Of a stretch of DNA of 64,000 nt, positions 42,241 through 51,198 are shown piece by piece. Position numbers and translations under genes: made by a program. The notes under the pieces are model-generated. The model was given only the letters and a program-made list of their open reading frames with translations, did not search any database and was not told the DNA's origin. This DNA comes from Sphingobacteriales bacterium 46-32 (GTDB lineage Bacteria > Bacteroidota > Bacteroidia > Chitinophagales > Chitinophagaceae), in NCBI GenBank assembly GCA_001898485.1, contig MKTY01000024.1, positions 1 through 64,000 on the forward strand. The letters are read 5' to 3'. Positions within the stretch are counted from its first letter, which is position 1; each line of letters opens with the position of its first letter.

Positions 42241-42783
42241 ATGAAAGTAATCTCACTGGTTTATAAGAAGCATATATCTGCCCAGACCGAAGGAGTGTGG
42301 GAGAAGATGGTTTTTGCCGATAGCTACCGGGAGTTCTGTATGCAGGGGCAGTTGTTTAGTAACGAAGGACAGCACCTGAGTTTTTCTCAAATGCAGGCGG
42401 CACTGCCGCGAGCCTCGCAACTGCATCACCTGGTAAGCACATCGGTAATTGGCTATTTGCGTCAGCTGCAGGGTGTGATACCCGACCTGCGCGATAGTGT
42501 GGGGCAATTGTTTCTGCCTTTTGATCAATATCGCTTCGAGATAGTCGCCTCGCACCTGCAACAGCAGTCGCAGCACCAGGTGGCAATTTCGTTCTATAGT
42601 CATGCCATGCGCTGGCACGAAATAATTGGCGAAAGGCTGTTATTATCGAATGCAGATGCGGTAGCCGATGATGGCGGATATCAGACACATTTATTTACCC
42701 TGCCGCCGCAGACAGGTATTTATTCATATAAGAATGACGGGAAAAATGACAGAGACACAGGCAAAGATATTTCTGGCGAGTGA
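42241..42783 (+). CDS. Hypothetical cytoplasmic protein
   Basis: No family is recognised. The 180 residues lack a signal peptide and look globular and mostly helical, with many Gln and His (for example SHLQQQSQHQVAISFY). It precedes and overlaps the pirin-like gene by about 38 bases in another frame, so the two are probably co-translated. ATG 42241 follows the spacer repeat directly. Codon use is like its neighbours and reverse-strand frames here look weaker. The basic C-terminal end (KNDGKNDRDTGKDISGE) is the overlap region. Confidence 0.5.
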   Translation: MKVISLVYKKHISAQTEGVWEKMVFADSYREFCMQGQLFSNEGQHLSFSQMQAALPRASQLHHLVSTSVIGYLRQLQGVIPDLRDSVGQLFLPFDQYRFEIVASHLQQQSQHQVAISFYSHAMRWHEIIGERLLLSNADAVADDGGYQTHLFTLPPQTGIYSYKNDGKNDRDTGKDISGE

Positions 42784-43444
42784 ACGTGGGCTTACAGAGT
42801 CGGATTGGTTCCGCACTTATAATATGTTCAATGCGGGTTGTTATATCAGTCCTCATAAGGAATCTTTCGGAAGCCTTTATATGCTCAATGAAGAAACACT
42901 GGCGCCCGGCCGCAGGCTGACCACTGAAGCAGAGGAAGATGCCTATCTGCTGCTGGTGCCTGTGGTGGGCGGGGTGCAGTGCAGTGGCACCGGCCATTCT
43001 GTCAGGCAGGTAGAAGCAGGGGAGGTGTTGATATGGCCGGCAGAAAAAAAGTCGATCCTGCGCATTCATAATCCTTATGATGAATTGGTTCAGTTTATCC
43101 AGATAGGTATAAAGGCGGATAATGAGTCGCTGCAGAAAGATGTACGCCAATATCCGTTTGGGATAATCAACGATGAGTTGAGATGGGTAGGCGAAGACGG
43201 GGAAAATAAGTGGCCATTTGTAACCGGATTGGGTAAATACAAAGGGCGGTCAGAGGATTGCTGCCGGCTGGCGCCGGATCGCGGCCTGTTTGTGTACGTT
43301 ATCCAGGGCGCATTTGAAGTGCAGTCGCGCCTGCTGCAAGCAGGCGATGGGCTGGCGATATGGAATTGTGCAGACGTGGAATGGGAAGCGCTGAGTAATG
43401 ATGCGGTGTTGCTGGTAATTGATCTTCCGAATTCAAAAGTATAA
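42746..43444 (+). CDS. Pirin-like bicupin protein
   Basis: Starting at ATG 42746 (MTETQAKIFLASERG) the 232-residue protein has two cupin-like halves. The first part (SDWFRTYNMFNAGCYISPHKESFGSLYMLNEE) follows pirin-family order, although the usual HPH metal site reads SPHKE, so metal-dependent quercetinase activity is doubtful. Pirin relatives may be regulators or weak dioxygenases. An upstream ATG at 42734 is possible; a still earlier start at 42668 would extend much deeper into the previous gene. The stop falls in a spacer repeat (AAAAGTATAAAGG). Confidence 0.7.
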   Translation: MTETQAKIFLASERGLTESDWFRTYNMFNAGCYISPHKESFGSLYMLNEETLAPGRRLTTEAEEDAYLLLVPVVGGVQCSGTGHSVRQVEAGEVLIWPAEKKSILRIHNPYDELVQFIQIGIKADNESLQKDVRQYPFGIINDELRWVGEDGENKWPFVTGLGKYKGRSEDCCRLAPDRGLFVYVIQGAFEVQSRLLQAGDGLAIWNCADVEWEALSNDAVLLVIDLPNSKV

Positions 43445-43473
43445 AGGGGATAAAGTGTTTAAGGGGTTTAAAG
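43436..43473. repeat. A/G-rich spacer repeat at pirin-like gene end
   Basis: AAAAGTATAAAGGGGATAAA and following repeats the word set of the other copies and again provides a gene's stop codon. Confidence 0.55.
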
Positions 43474-43578
43474 AGTTGGTACAAATGACTCAAAAAGGTC
43501 AGGCGGTTTAAACAGTTCGATTACCATAAATTGATCAATATAGTATTCGTCGATAAATGAGTATGATAATGATTGATT

Positions 43579-43617
43579 TATCAGCACATCAGCACATTTT
43601 CACATCAGCATATTGAT
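43579..43617. repeat. CACATCAGCA-type spacer repeat
   Basis: The words ATCAGCACATCAGCACATTT and CACATCAGCATATTG repeat in tandem up to the last base before the receptor gene's stop. A weaker relative (CATTAGCACATTAACGC) is near 19,045. Confidence 0.5.
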
Positions 43618-45684
43618 CTATTTTTTCTTATCCCACTGCACTGCCACGCCACCGTAAAAATTTCTGCGTGGGGCCGCATTGTAATAACGGCCGCCGGCGG
43701 CATTGATATCATTGCCCAGGCTGTATTTTTCATCGAGCAGGTTATCTGCTCCGGCATAGAGGTTGAGTCGTATGCCGTTTGACAGGCTCTTACGCCAGCC
43801 CAGTCGCCAGCCCAGCAGTTGATAAGCTTTTGCTGATGCTGTATTGGCATCATTCAGATAGATACGTGAAGCCATATACCAGGTAATCTGGCTGTACCAG
43901 CCATAAGAAGATTGTACATCTGCCAGTGCAGAAAGCGTGCTGGCGGGAACAGAAGGCACTTTTTTACCTGAAAAGTCATCGGTACCTTTTATAAAACTTC
44001 CATAACGGAAATGGCTATACGTATAATCGGTCTGTATCGAAACATAGCGGATGGCATGCGATGAAGCAGGATTGTAGGTGTAATCGGCATGCAGTTCTAC
44101 ACCCTTCTGCCGCACATCTCCGGCATTAATGAAATAGTCGCCACCGGAGAGATCGCGCCGTTGTACCAGCGCATTATTCAGTTTGAAATAAAAGCCAGTG
44201 GCTTCCAGTTGCAGTTTGCGGTTAAACAGGCTGTAGCGTGCAGTAAGTTCATAGTTCCATCCCTGCTCAGCCTCCAGGTCGGTGCTGATTACACCGGTAG
44301 AAGGCAATACCTCGGCAGTGGTGGGAGGTGAAAATCCTTTTGATACGCTGGCCAGCAAATACAGGTCAGTACTCAGTTCGCGCAGGATGGCCAGGCGTGG
44401 TGTTAATTCGTTGCGGTAGTTGCGTTTTTGCAGTGTAACCGGGTATTCGCTCAGGCGGCGGATGGCTACCTGCGCGCGGTTGAGGCTCAGTCCGGCGGTG
44501 ATCAGCCATTTTTCACCCAGGTTTATATCGGCCTGGGTAAATGCAGTAAATAAGGTATTGCGGATGTCATCGTTGGTTTGAATGGTATCCGGATTGCCAT
44601 TACGGTTGTTGGCTACCTGTGTGTTGAAATAGCCTTGCTGAAATTCGGCACCAGCTATCCATTGCCAGCCATTTTTTTGCTGTTTCTGATCCAGTACAAA
44701 TAAGGTGCGTCCGCCCCATTGGGGCTCGCTGCGGCGCTCATAGTTGCGGATAGCTGAATTTTTTATCTGGGAAAAAGAGCCGAAGAGCGTTGTCTGATTG
44801 CGCCAGTGCTGGCTTATCTGGTAGCGGTTAGAAAAACCTGCTGTCAGATTTTTTTGTGAAATAGCCGCGTGGGCATCTACAGCACTGGGGAAGCCACCGC
44901 CGGCAGGCCGGGCAGCTTTGGGATTGGCATTGTATTCATTCAGGTTAAGTGCCCCGGGTGTTTGATAATACAGATCTGTATAAAGGAGCGATGCGGTGAG
45001 TTCCTGTTTTTCGGAACTTTTAATACGCGAACTCCAGCTTACATTGTCGCGGCGCATACGCGTCTGTACCCGGTAGCCCTCGCTCTGGTTATGGGCGTAA
45101 GTGACCTGGTTGGCATGTTCGGTATCGCCAAACCGGGCAGATGCCAGGATATTGTGGAGGCCATAGCTGCCTCCTACATATTCGAGACTGGCACCAGGCC
45201 GCCAGTTGTCAAAATTATTCATCAGGATAAGACCGCCGGTGCCGGCGCCATACAGGCTGGAGGCAGGCCCTTTGAAGAGTTCAATACTGGAGAAATTATT
45301 CCAGGCAAACTGGTTGAAGTAGGTGTTGCCACCAGCATCGGTGATGGGTATGTCGTTCCAGTAGGTTTTTATATTGCGCACGCCAAAAGGGGACCGCAGC
45401 GAACTGCCCCGGATATTGATGCGGTAACTGCCCGGTGAACGCTCTTCCATACGTACGCCGGCAATGGAGTTGAAGCTGTTGACCAGCGAAAGTTTATTGT
45501 TGCGGTCGCTATTGTTGAATTGAATAATGCGAACCGGTGCGGTGGTTTTATTGGGAGTCCGGTATTGCTCAAATGCGCGAACAGTCACAGCATCGAGGGT
45601 TACAAGACTGTCTTTTTCGGCTTGCTGAGCCAGCCCATTGAGGCAAAAAAAGAGAGGAGAAAGCAGGGGTAAAATTTTCTTCAT
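43618..45684 (-). CDS. TonB-dependent receptor (siderophore-type, FecA-like)
   Basis: This 688-residue protein has a signal peptide (ending GLAQ), a TonB box region (VTLDAVTVRAFE), a plug with RINIRGSSLRSPFGVRNIK and SSLYGAGTGG, and a barrel ending VAVQWDKKK. There is no carboxypeptidase-regulatory domain. The plug resembles iron-siderophore receptors, but the ligand is not fixed by sequence. It is monocistronic and divergent from the permease gene, with a 56-base gap that must hold both promoters. No Fur-type palindrome was obvious. Confidence 0.88.
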   Translation of the reverse strand: MKKILPLLSPLFFCLNGLAQQAEKDSLVTLDAVTVRAFEQYRTPNKTTAPVRIIQFNNSDRNNKLSLVNSFNSIAGVRMEERSPGSYRINIRGSSLRSPFGVRNIKTYWNDIPITDAGGNTYFNQFAWNNFSSIELFKGPASSLYGAGTGGLILMNNFDNWRPGASLEYVGGSYGLHNILASARFGDTEHANQVTYAHNQSEGYRVQTRMRRDNVSWSSRIKSSEKQELTASLLYTDLYYQTPGALNLNEYNANPKAARPAGGGFPSAVDAHAAISQKNLTAGFSNRYQISQHWRNQTTLFGSFSQIKNSAIRNYERRSEPQWGGRTLFVLDQKQQKNGWQWIAGAEFQQGYFNTQVANNRNGNPDTIQTNDDIRNTLFTAFTQADINLGEKWLITAGLSLNRAQVAIRRLSEYPVTLQKRNYRNELTPRLAILRELSTDLYLLASVSKGFSPPTTAEVLPSTGVISTDLEAEQGWNYELTARYSLFNRKLQLEATGFYFKLNNALVQRRDLSGGDYFINAGDVRQKGVELHADYTYNPASSHAIRYVSIQTDYTYSHFRYGSFIKGTDDFSGKKVPSVPASTLSALADVQSSYGWYSQITWYMASRIYLNDANTASAKAYQLLGWRLGWRKSLSNGIRLNLYAGADNLLDEKYSLGNDINAAGGRYYNAAPRRNFYGGVAVQWDKKK

Positions 45685-45740
45685 AGTATTGGCTTGCTTG
45701 GCGATATGAAGGTAAAACGTTATTTCATTACCTTCATTGC

Positions 45741-47072
45741 ATGAGAACCAAAAATAAGCTCGGACTTTTTTCGTTGACGATGATCGTTATAGGCCTGGTG
45801 ATTGGTATGGGTATCTTCCGGACCTCCAAAGATGCCGCTCAGGCAGCGCTTACGCCGGAGCTTTTTTTTGGTGCCTGGATTGTGGGCGGACTGGTGGCCT
45901 TCTGCGGCGCACTTACCTATGCAGAGATCGGGAGTCGCTATCCGGTCACGGGCGGCTACTACAAAATATTTTCCTATGCCTACCATCCCTCCATTGCTTT
46001 TGCCATTAATTGTGTTATACTAATCTCGAATGCGGCAAGCCTCGCTGGTGTAGCCTTAATAGGCAGTGAGTATATTACGCCAATTATAATGCCCCATGCT
46101 GGAGAAACTGCTCAGTCAATAGTGGCAATTGGTGCAATTGTACTTTTTTATGGAGTCAATCTATTGGGACTGCGCATGAGTTCGCAAACCCAGAATGTGC
46201 TGATGATGATCAAGATTGCCATGCTGGTAGTATTGATCGCAGCCCTGTTTTTCCCCGTATTGTACAATACAGCACCGCAACCGGTACCGGATATGGATAC
46301 GGTTAGTTTTGGCACCATCCTGCTCTCCTTTGGGGTGGCGCTTAAGGCTACCTCATTTACCTATGGCGGCTATCAGCAGACGATCAATTTTGGGGATGAA
46401 ATAGAACGGCCGCAGCGAAATATTCCCCGCGGCATTTTTATCGGCATCCTGGTTATTATATCACTTTATATGACGGTGAGTTTTGCCTATTACAAAGTGA
46501 TTGGATTTAATGAGCTGAAAGAGACTTCGGGCATAGCCGCTATCATTGCTGAAAAAATGTTTGGTCCCACCGGTAAGTATGTTTCTTCCATCCTGCTTTT
46601 TGTGGCCGTGCTGGCCTATGTGAATGTATTGCTGCTCAGTAATCCCCGGGTTATGTATGCCATGAGTGAAGACGGGATATTGCCGAAGGCATTTCGCAAA
46701 AAAGATGAGAAGAGGGGTGTACTCACTATCGGGCTTACAGTGTTTGCTGCTATTTGTGTAATAGTGTTGTTTTTTGCCGAAAAATTCCAAAGGATTTTGA
46801 GTTTCACTATTTTTCTCGATTCAATTGGGATGGCTACCTCAGCTGCTACCATATTTGTCCTGCGCAAACGTACCCGCCACCTCGATGGTACCGGTATCTA
46901 TACTATGAAATTATATCCGGTAATGCCGGTCATTTTTATTATCGCTTATCTGTTTGTGGGCACGGTGATTGCCATTACCGATCCGATGTATGCGGTGATA
47001 GGAGTTTCCGTATTTGTAGCTTTTCTGGTATTATATTTTGCGACACAATCATTCAGAAAGAAACCTGCTTAA
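45741..47072 (+). CDS. APC-family amino-acid permease
   Basis: The 443 residues contain twelve transmembrane helices with the APC signature in helix 1 (LVIGMGIFRTSKDAA) and a helix 6 region (LKATSFTYGGYQQTINFGDEI cut short here). It imports or exchanges amino acids at the inner membrane. Coupling with the PLP-enzyme gene three bases downstream suggests a sulfur amino acid such as methionine, cystathionine or homoserine derivative as substrate. Confidence 0.88.
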   Translation: MRTKNKLGLFSLTMIVIGLVIGMGIFRTSKDAAQAALTPELFFGAWIVGGLVAFCGALTYAEIGSRYPVTGGYYKIFSYAYHPSIAFAINCVILISNAASLAGVALIGSEYITPIIMPHAGETAQSIVAIGAIVLFYGVNLLGLRMSSQTQNVLMMIKIAMLVVLIAALFFPVLYNTAPQPVPDMDTVSFGTILLSFGVALKATSFTYGGYQQTINFGDEIERPQRNIPRGIFIGILVIISLYMTVSFAYYKVIGFNELKETSGIAAIIAEKMFGPTGKYVSSILLFVAVLAYVNVLLLSNPRVMYAMSEDGILPKAFRKKDEKRGVLTIGLTVFAAICVIVLFFAEKFQRILSFTIFLDSIGMATSAATIFVLRKRTRHLDGTGIYTMKLYPVMPVIFIIAYLFVGTVIAITDPMYAVIGVSVFVAFLVLYFATQSFRKKPA

Positions 47073-47075
47073 TTC

Positions 47076-48239
47076 ATGGATCTGTCTTATATACTTAATG
47101 AACTGGGAGAAGAGCGGTCTCAGTATTTCAATGCCGTGGCTCCGCCGATTGTACAGGCCAGTAATTTCGCCTTTAATACTGTAGACGAGCTGGCCCGTGC
47201 TTTTGAAGACGAAATGGGCGGTTATCTGTACAGCCGCGGCCTTAACCCAACAGTGGATATTCTCCGCCGCAAGCTGGCGGCGCTTGACCAGGCCGAAGAT
47301 TGCCTGGTCTTCAACAGTGGAGCTGCCGCCATTTTTGCCGGTGTGCTGGCCAATGTAAAAGCCGGCGATCATATAGTGTCGGTTAAAAATCCCTATACCT
47401 GGGCGGCTAAAATGTTTGATGTGATACTGCCGCGTTTCGGGGTGAGTACTACCTACATTGATGGCACCTTGCTGGCCAACTGGCAGGAAGCCACCCGCGC
47501 CAATACTACTTTTTTCTATCTCGAATCGCCCAACAGCTGGACATTCGCCCTGCAGCCTATAGAAGAAGTAGCCACATTTGCACGCAGCCGTGGTATTGTG
47601 ACCATGATCGACAACAGCTACTGCACACCGCTGTACCAGCCAGTGATACCGATGGGTATTGACCTGGCCATGCAGACGGCTACCAAATACATCAGTGGGC
47701 ACAGCGATACGCTGGGAGGTGTACTGAGTGGTACGCATGCCATGATGAAAAAAATATTCGACAGCGAATACCTCAATATCGGCAGCGGCATTCAGCCATT
47801 CAATGCGTGGTTGCTGATCCGTGGGTTGCGTACATTGCCAGCGCGGATGGAGCGGGTCTATCGATCCACTCATCAGCTGGCGGCATTGCTGAAGCAGCAA
47901 CCTCAGGTTGAAAGGTTGATTTTTCCTTTTGATGAAAGTTTTCCGCAATATGAGCTGGCCCGCCGCCAGATGAAAGATGCGGGTGGACTGCTCACCCTGC
48001 AGCTGCGTGCCAGTAGCAGGGCCTCCATAGTCCGGTTCTGTGAAGCGTTGAAACATATTCTGATGGCGGTGAGCTGGGGTGGGCATGAATCGCTGATTAT
48101 CCCCAAATGTGCGGGTATACCAGCATCGGATTTTGATGCGGCCAACCCCGAACACCAGTTTGTGCGGTTGTATGTGGGCCTGGAAGACCCGGATTATCTG
48201 GCGGCAGACCTGCTGCAGGCCCTTAAACTGGTGCAGTAA
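47076..48239 (+). CDS. Cys/Met-metabolism PLP-dependent enzyme
   Basis: This 387-residue fold-type I PLP enzyme belongs to the cystathionine gamma-synthase/lyase and methionine gamma-lyase group. The PLP Lys lies in QTATKYISGHSDTLGG (near residue 208). YLYSRGLNPTVDIL and ESPNSWTF are the substrate and phosphate region, and FNSGAAAIFAGV binds the PLP ring. The substitution of TNPT-type residues by LNPT and ESPNSWT makes the exact reaction hard to fix. With the permease gene three bases upstream it probably forms an uptake-and-catabolism pair for a sulfur amino acid. A terminator follows. Confidence 0.85.
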   Translation: MDLSYILNELGEERSQYFNAVAPPIVQASNFAFNTVDELARAFEDEMGGYLYSRGLNPTVDILRRKLAALDQAEDCLVFNSGAAAIFAGVLANVKAGDHIVSVKNPYTWAAKMFDVILPRFGVSTTYIDGTLLANWQEATRANTTFFYLESPNSWTFALQPIEEVATFARSRGIVTMIDNSYCTPLYQPVIPMGIDLAMQTATKYISGHSDTLGGVLSGTHAMMKKIFDSEYLNIGSGIQPFNAWLLIRGLRTLPARMERVYRSTHQLAALLKQQPQVERLIFPFDESFPQYELARRQMKDAGGLLTLQLRASSRASIVRFCEALKHILMAVSWGGHESLIIPKCAGIPASDFDAANPEHQFVRLYVGLEDPDYLAADLLQALKLVQ

Positions 48240-48257
48240 TTCCATTTGTCAAAAATC

Positions 48258-48279
48258 AGGGCGCTGGCAGCCCTTTTCT
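48258..48279 (+). terminator. Short intrinsic terminator after PLP-enzyme gene
   Basis: AGGGC and GCCCT form a 5-bp stem with a 7-base loop, followed by TTTCTGTTATTTTT. It lies 19 bases past the stop. Confidence 0.55.
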
Positions 48280-48281
48280 GT

Positions 48282-48289
48282 TATTTTTG
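48282..48289 (+). promoter_or_regulatory. -7 box (TATTTTTG) next to tolC-like start
   Basis: TATTTTTG matches TAnnTTTG and ends four to seven bases before the ATG pair at 48294 and 48297, suggesting a leaderless or near-leaderless transcript. Confidence 0.4.
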
Positions 48290-48293
48290 TTAT

Positions 48294-49721
48294 ATGATGA
48301 CCCGAATCCTGCTCCTGCCTGTTTGCCTGCTGCTGGTAATAGGTAGCATAGCCCAGCAGCCCTGGGACCTGCAGAAATGCGTGGACTATGCACTGGCCAA
48401 CAACATATCTGTAAGACAGGCTGATCTGCAATCGCGTTTTTCGACACTTGCTCTCAAACAGGGTAAGGCGGCACAGTTACCTACACTCAGCTTCAGTAGC
48501 AATGCAGGTTACCGTTTTGGTCTTTCCGAAAACCCAACAACCGGTATTCTGGAAAACAACAAATTTTTCAATGTGGGTTTGCAGATGCAGTCGCAGGTTA
48601 CACTTTTTAACTGGTTTGCTATCCGCAATAATATTGAAGCCAATCGCCTTACACTCGAAGCTGATAAAGAGCAAACCAAAAAGGGGCAGAATGATGTGGC
48701 ATTGAATGTGGCTGTGGCCTATCTGCAGATACTGCTGGCGCATGAGCAGGTAAATGTGGCAGAGATTCAGGTAAAACAGACGAGTGCCCAACTGGAGAGT
48801 ACACGCAAGCAGGTCGATGCCGGCAAACTGCCCGAGTTGAATGCCGCTCAGCTGGAATCACAGCTTGCCAATGACAGCTCTGCGCTTATTACTGCTCAGG
48901 CATCGGCACAGCAGTTTATTCTTCAGCTGAAGGCGCTGCTCAACCTCGATGCAGGTTCTCCATTTGCTGTAGTTACCCCTCCCGTAGCACAGATTCCTGT
49001 AAAGCCGCTGGCCGAGCTGGAACCGGAAGCGGTATATGCCTCCGCCATGGCCAACCTGCCTCAGCAAAAGGTAAATCAGTTACGGATTGAGTCAGCAGAA
49101 CAATCTGTAAAAGTCGCCAAAGCAGGACTGATGCCCACCATCGCCGCATTTGGCGGATTGGGAACAAGCTATGTAAACCTGAAAAGGCCTATTACATCGG
49201 TTGGCCCAAAATCGCCCACCGGGGCCACAGTTACTGTTGGCGGAACCGATTATAGTGTGGATGCACCCCGTACTATCATCATTGGAGAAGAAGTGACACC
49301 GATGGGCAGACAATTCCGTACCAACTTTGGCCAGAACATTGGCATCGGATTAAGCGTTCCGATTTTCAATGGCCGGCAGTCGCGTACGGCCTGGGAGCGG
49401 TCCAAACTTACACTGCAAAACCTGCAGCTTACCAAAGAGCAGGGCGATATGCAATTGAAACAGGATATCTACAAGGCACATGTAGATGCCACAGCAGCGA
49501 TACAAAAGTTTTATGCAAATCAGAAAGCAACTGCCACGGCACAGAAAGCCTATGATTTTGCACAAAAAAGATACGAGCAGGGACTGCTGTCGACCTATGA
49601 TCTGCTCAACAGTCAGAATGCATTACTAACAGCAAAGACACAATTGCTGTATGCGCAGTTTGACTACGTATTTAAAATGAAACTCCTGGAATTTTACAGA
49701 GGACAGGGGCTTAGCTTATAA
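48294..49721 (+). CDS. TolC-family outer-membrane efflux protein
   Basis: The start is ATG 48294 or 48297, giving the signal peptide MTRILLLPVCLLLVIGSIAQ; a TTG at 48246 would only add the terminator region. The body has the two long coiled-coil repeats of TolC (for example AVAYLQILLAHEQVNVAEIQ and its echo near residue 400), each followed by a strand pair. It forms a trimeric exit duct across outer membrane and periplasm. The adaptor gene follows 29 bases later. No inner-membrane pump gene is in the pair. Confidence 0.92.
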   Translation: MMTRILLLPVCLLLVIGSIAQQPWDLQKCVDYALANNISVRQADLQSRFSTLALKQGKAAQLPTLSFSSNAGYRFGLSENPTTGILENNKFFNVGLQMQSQVTLFNWFAIRNNIEANRLTLEADKEQTKKGQNDVALNVAVAYLQILLAHEQVNVAEIQVKQTSAQLESTRKQVDAGKLPELNAAQLESQLANDSSALITAQASAQQFILQLKALLNLDAGSPFAVVTPPVAQIPVKPLAELEPEAVYASAMANLPQQKVNQLRIESAEQSVKVAKAGLMPTIAAFGGLGTSYVNLKRPITSVGPKSPTGATVTVGGTDYSVDAPRTIIIGEEVTPMGRQFRTNFGQNIGIGLSVPIFNGRQSRTAWERSKLTLQNLQLTKEQGDMQLKQDIYKAHVDATAAIQKFYANQKATATAQKAYDFAQKRYEQGLLSTYDLLNSQNALLTAKTQLLYAQFDYVFKMKLLEFYRGQGLSL

Positions 49722-49750
49722 TCACTGAACTACCAAATCTGCTATTGGTC

Positions 49751-51118
49751 ATGAGTAAAACAACAAAAAGGATATTGATCGTCGTTGGCGTGGGGGCTGT
49801 AATTTTTGCCGCGCTGAAAATGTTTGGCGGAAATAAAAATGACAGCGAAAAAGTAGCCGTCGAAAAAGTAGTGCGGCGCACGATCATCGAAACCGTTACA
49901 GCCAATGGACAAATTTATCCCGAAGTGGAAGTAAAGATCAGTCCTGACATATCGGGTGAGGTTACGGAGTTGAAAGTGGCAGAAGGTGACAGTGTTCGCA
50001 AAGGGCAGGTCCTTGCCCGCATCTTTGCCGATATCTATGCCCTGCAGCGCGATCAGGCCGCTTCACAGGTAAATCAATCGCAAGCCACAGTAGCCAACAG
50101 CGAAGCTGCGCTCGAAGCCCTGAATGCCAATCTGCGCCAGGCGCAACAGGCTTATGACCGCAATAAAGCATTGTACGATGAGAAGGTGATATCAAAAGCC
50201 GAGCTGGAGCAGTTTGAGACAACCCTTCGCTCTGCACAGGCTAATTATAATGCCGCCAAACAAAATATTGCCAGCCTGAAAGCCACCGTTCAGTCTGCAC
50301 AAACCGGTCTTACCCGGGCCAATAAAGACCTGGGACGTACTACCCTGGTAGCGCCGATGGACGGAGTAATCTCTTCGCTGCTCATAAAACAGGGCGAACG
50401 GGTGGCTGGTAACAGTTTCAATGTAGGTACAGAAATGATGACAGTGGCTGATATGAGTGTGCTGGAAGTACGCGTAGATGTTGGCGAAAACGACATCGTT
50501 CGTGTCAATATCGGTGACAGCGCCGATATTGAAGTGGATGCGTATAACAACCGTAAATTCAAAGGTGTGGTGACTCAGATTGCCAGCAGCACCAAAGCTA
50601 CCGCTGCTTCTGCTGTGAGCAATGAGGTAACCAACTATGAAGTACGCATCCGGCTCGATCCGGCTTCGTACAGCGATCTTGTTGATCCTTCCAAACCACG
50701 CAGATGGCCGTTTCGCCCGGGTATGAATGCCAGTGCGGATATTAAGACCAGGCGGGTAGAGAATGTACTGGCGGTGCCGAGCATTGCTGTCACTTCACGT
50801 GTAAAAGGAAGTGACGAAAGCCTGGCCGATAAGAAAAAGGAGCAAAATGAGCAGAACGATGAAAAAGGTTCGCAGGAGGAAAGCACAGTGAGCTCTTCGG
50901 AACTGGAGGAAGTGGTTTTTGTGGTACAGAAAGATGGCACTGTCAAAAAAGTGCTGGTTAAGTCAGGCATCCAGGATATTACTTATATAGAGATTGTAAG
51001 CGGTCTTACCGGCAATGAAGATGTAGTGGTATCGCCATACGCTGCTATCAGTAAGACGCTGAAAGATGGAGCGAAGGTGACCGTGGTGCCGAAGGAGAAA
51101 TTATTTGAGAAGAAGTGA
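49751..51118 (+). CDS. RND/MacA-type periplasmic adaptor (membrane fusion protein)
   Basis: An N-terminal signal anchor (RILIVVGVGAVIFAALKMF) precedes a lipoyl/barrel-sandwich split by a long coiled coil (about 85-205). The strand KVAEGDSVRKGQVLARI and the return GRTTLVAPMDGVISSLLIKQG flank the hairpin. A beta-barrel and membrane-proximal domain follow; a Lys/Glu-rich insert (SDESLADKKKEQNEQNDEK) lies near residue 360. It bridges an inner-membrane pump to the TolC-like duct; MacA is the closest type, so an ABC (MacB-like) or RND partner encoded elsewhere is expected. A TTG at 49745 is not needed as start. Confidence 0.9.
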   Translation: MSKTTKRILIVVGVGAVIFAALKMFGGNKNDSEKVAVEKVVRRTIIETVTANGQIYPEVEVKISPDISGEVTELKVAEGDSVRKGQVLARIFADIYALQRDQAASQVNQSQATVANSEAALEALNANLRQAQQAYDRNKALYDEKVISKAELEQFETTLRSAQANYNAAKQNIASLKATVQSAQTGLTRANKDLGRTTLVAPMDGVISSLLIKQGERVAGNSFNVGTEMMTVADMSVLEVRVDVGENDIVRVNIGDSADIEVDAYNNRKFKGVVTQIASSTKATAASAVSNEVTNYEVRIRLDPASYSDLVDPSKPRRWPFRPGMNASADIKTRRVENVLAVPSIAVTSRVKGSDESLADKKKEQNEQNDEKGSQEESTVSSSELEEVVFVVQKDGTVKKVLVKSGIQDITYIEIVSGLTGNEDVVVSPYAAISKTLKDGAKVTVVPKEKLFEKK

Positions 51119-51120
51119 TT

Positions 51121-51185
51121 TGACTGGTAAAAGGGTAAAGGTGGAAGGCAAAGGGTGTCTAATTACCCCAAACCTTTTACCTTTA
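51121..51185. repeat. A/G-rich spacer repeats, inverted pair
   Basis: GACTGGTAAAAGGGTAAAGG and the opposed ACCTTTTACCTTTATCCTTT are imperfect reverse complements around a short loop. The layout is the same as at 41.2 and 42.2 kb and may stop transcription after the adaptor gene. Confidence 0.5.
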
Positions 51186-51198
51186 TCCTTTTATATAA

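Noticed and set aside
43579-43617. A CRISPR-like array
   Set aside because: The CACATCAGCA words are contiguous and irregular, with no constant spacers and no cas genes nearby.
44869-45438. A 189-residue plus-strand frame
   Set aside because: It lies wholly antisense to the TonB receptor plug region and has no plausible protein features.
47049-48245. A 398-residue open frame on the minus strand
   Set aside because: It is the exact antisense of the PLP-enzyme gene, has unusual His/Gln/Arg-rich composition and no start signals; the plus-strand protein has clear family motifs.
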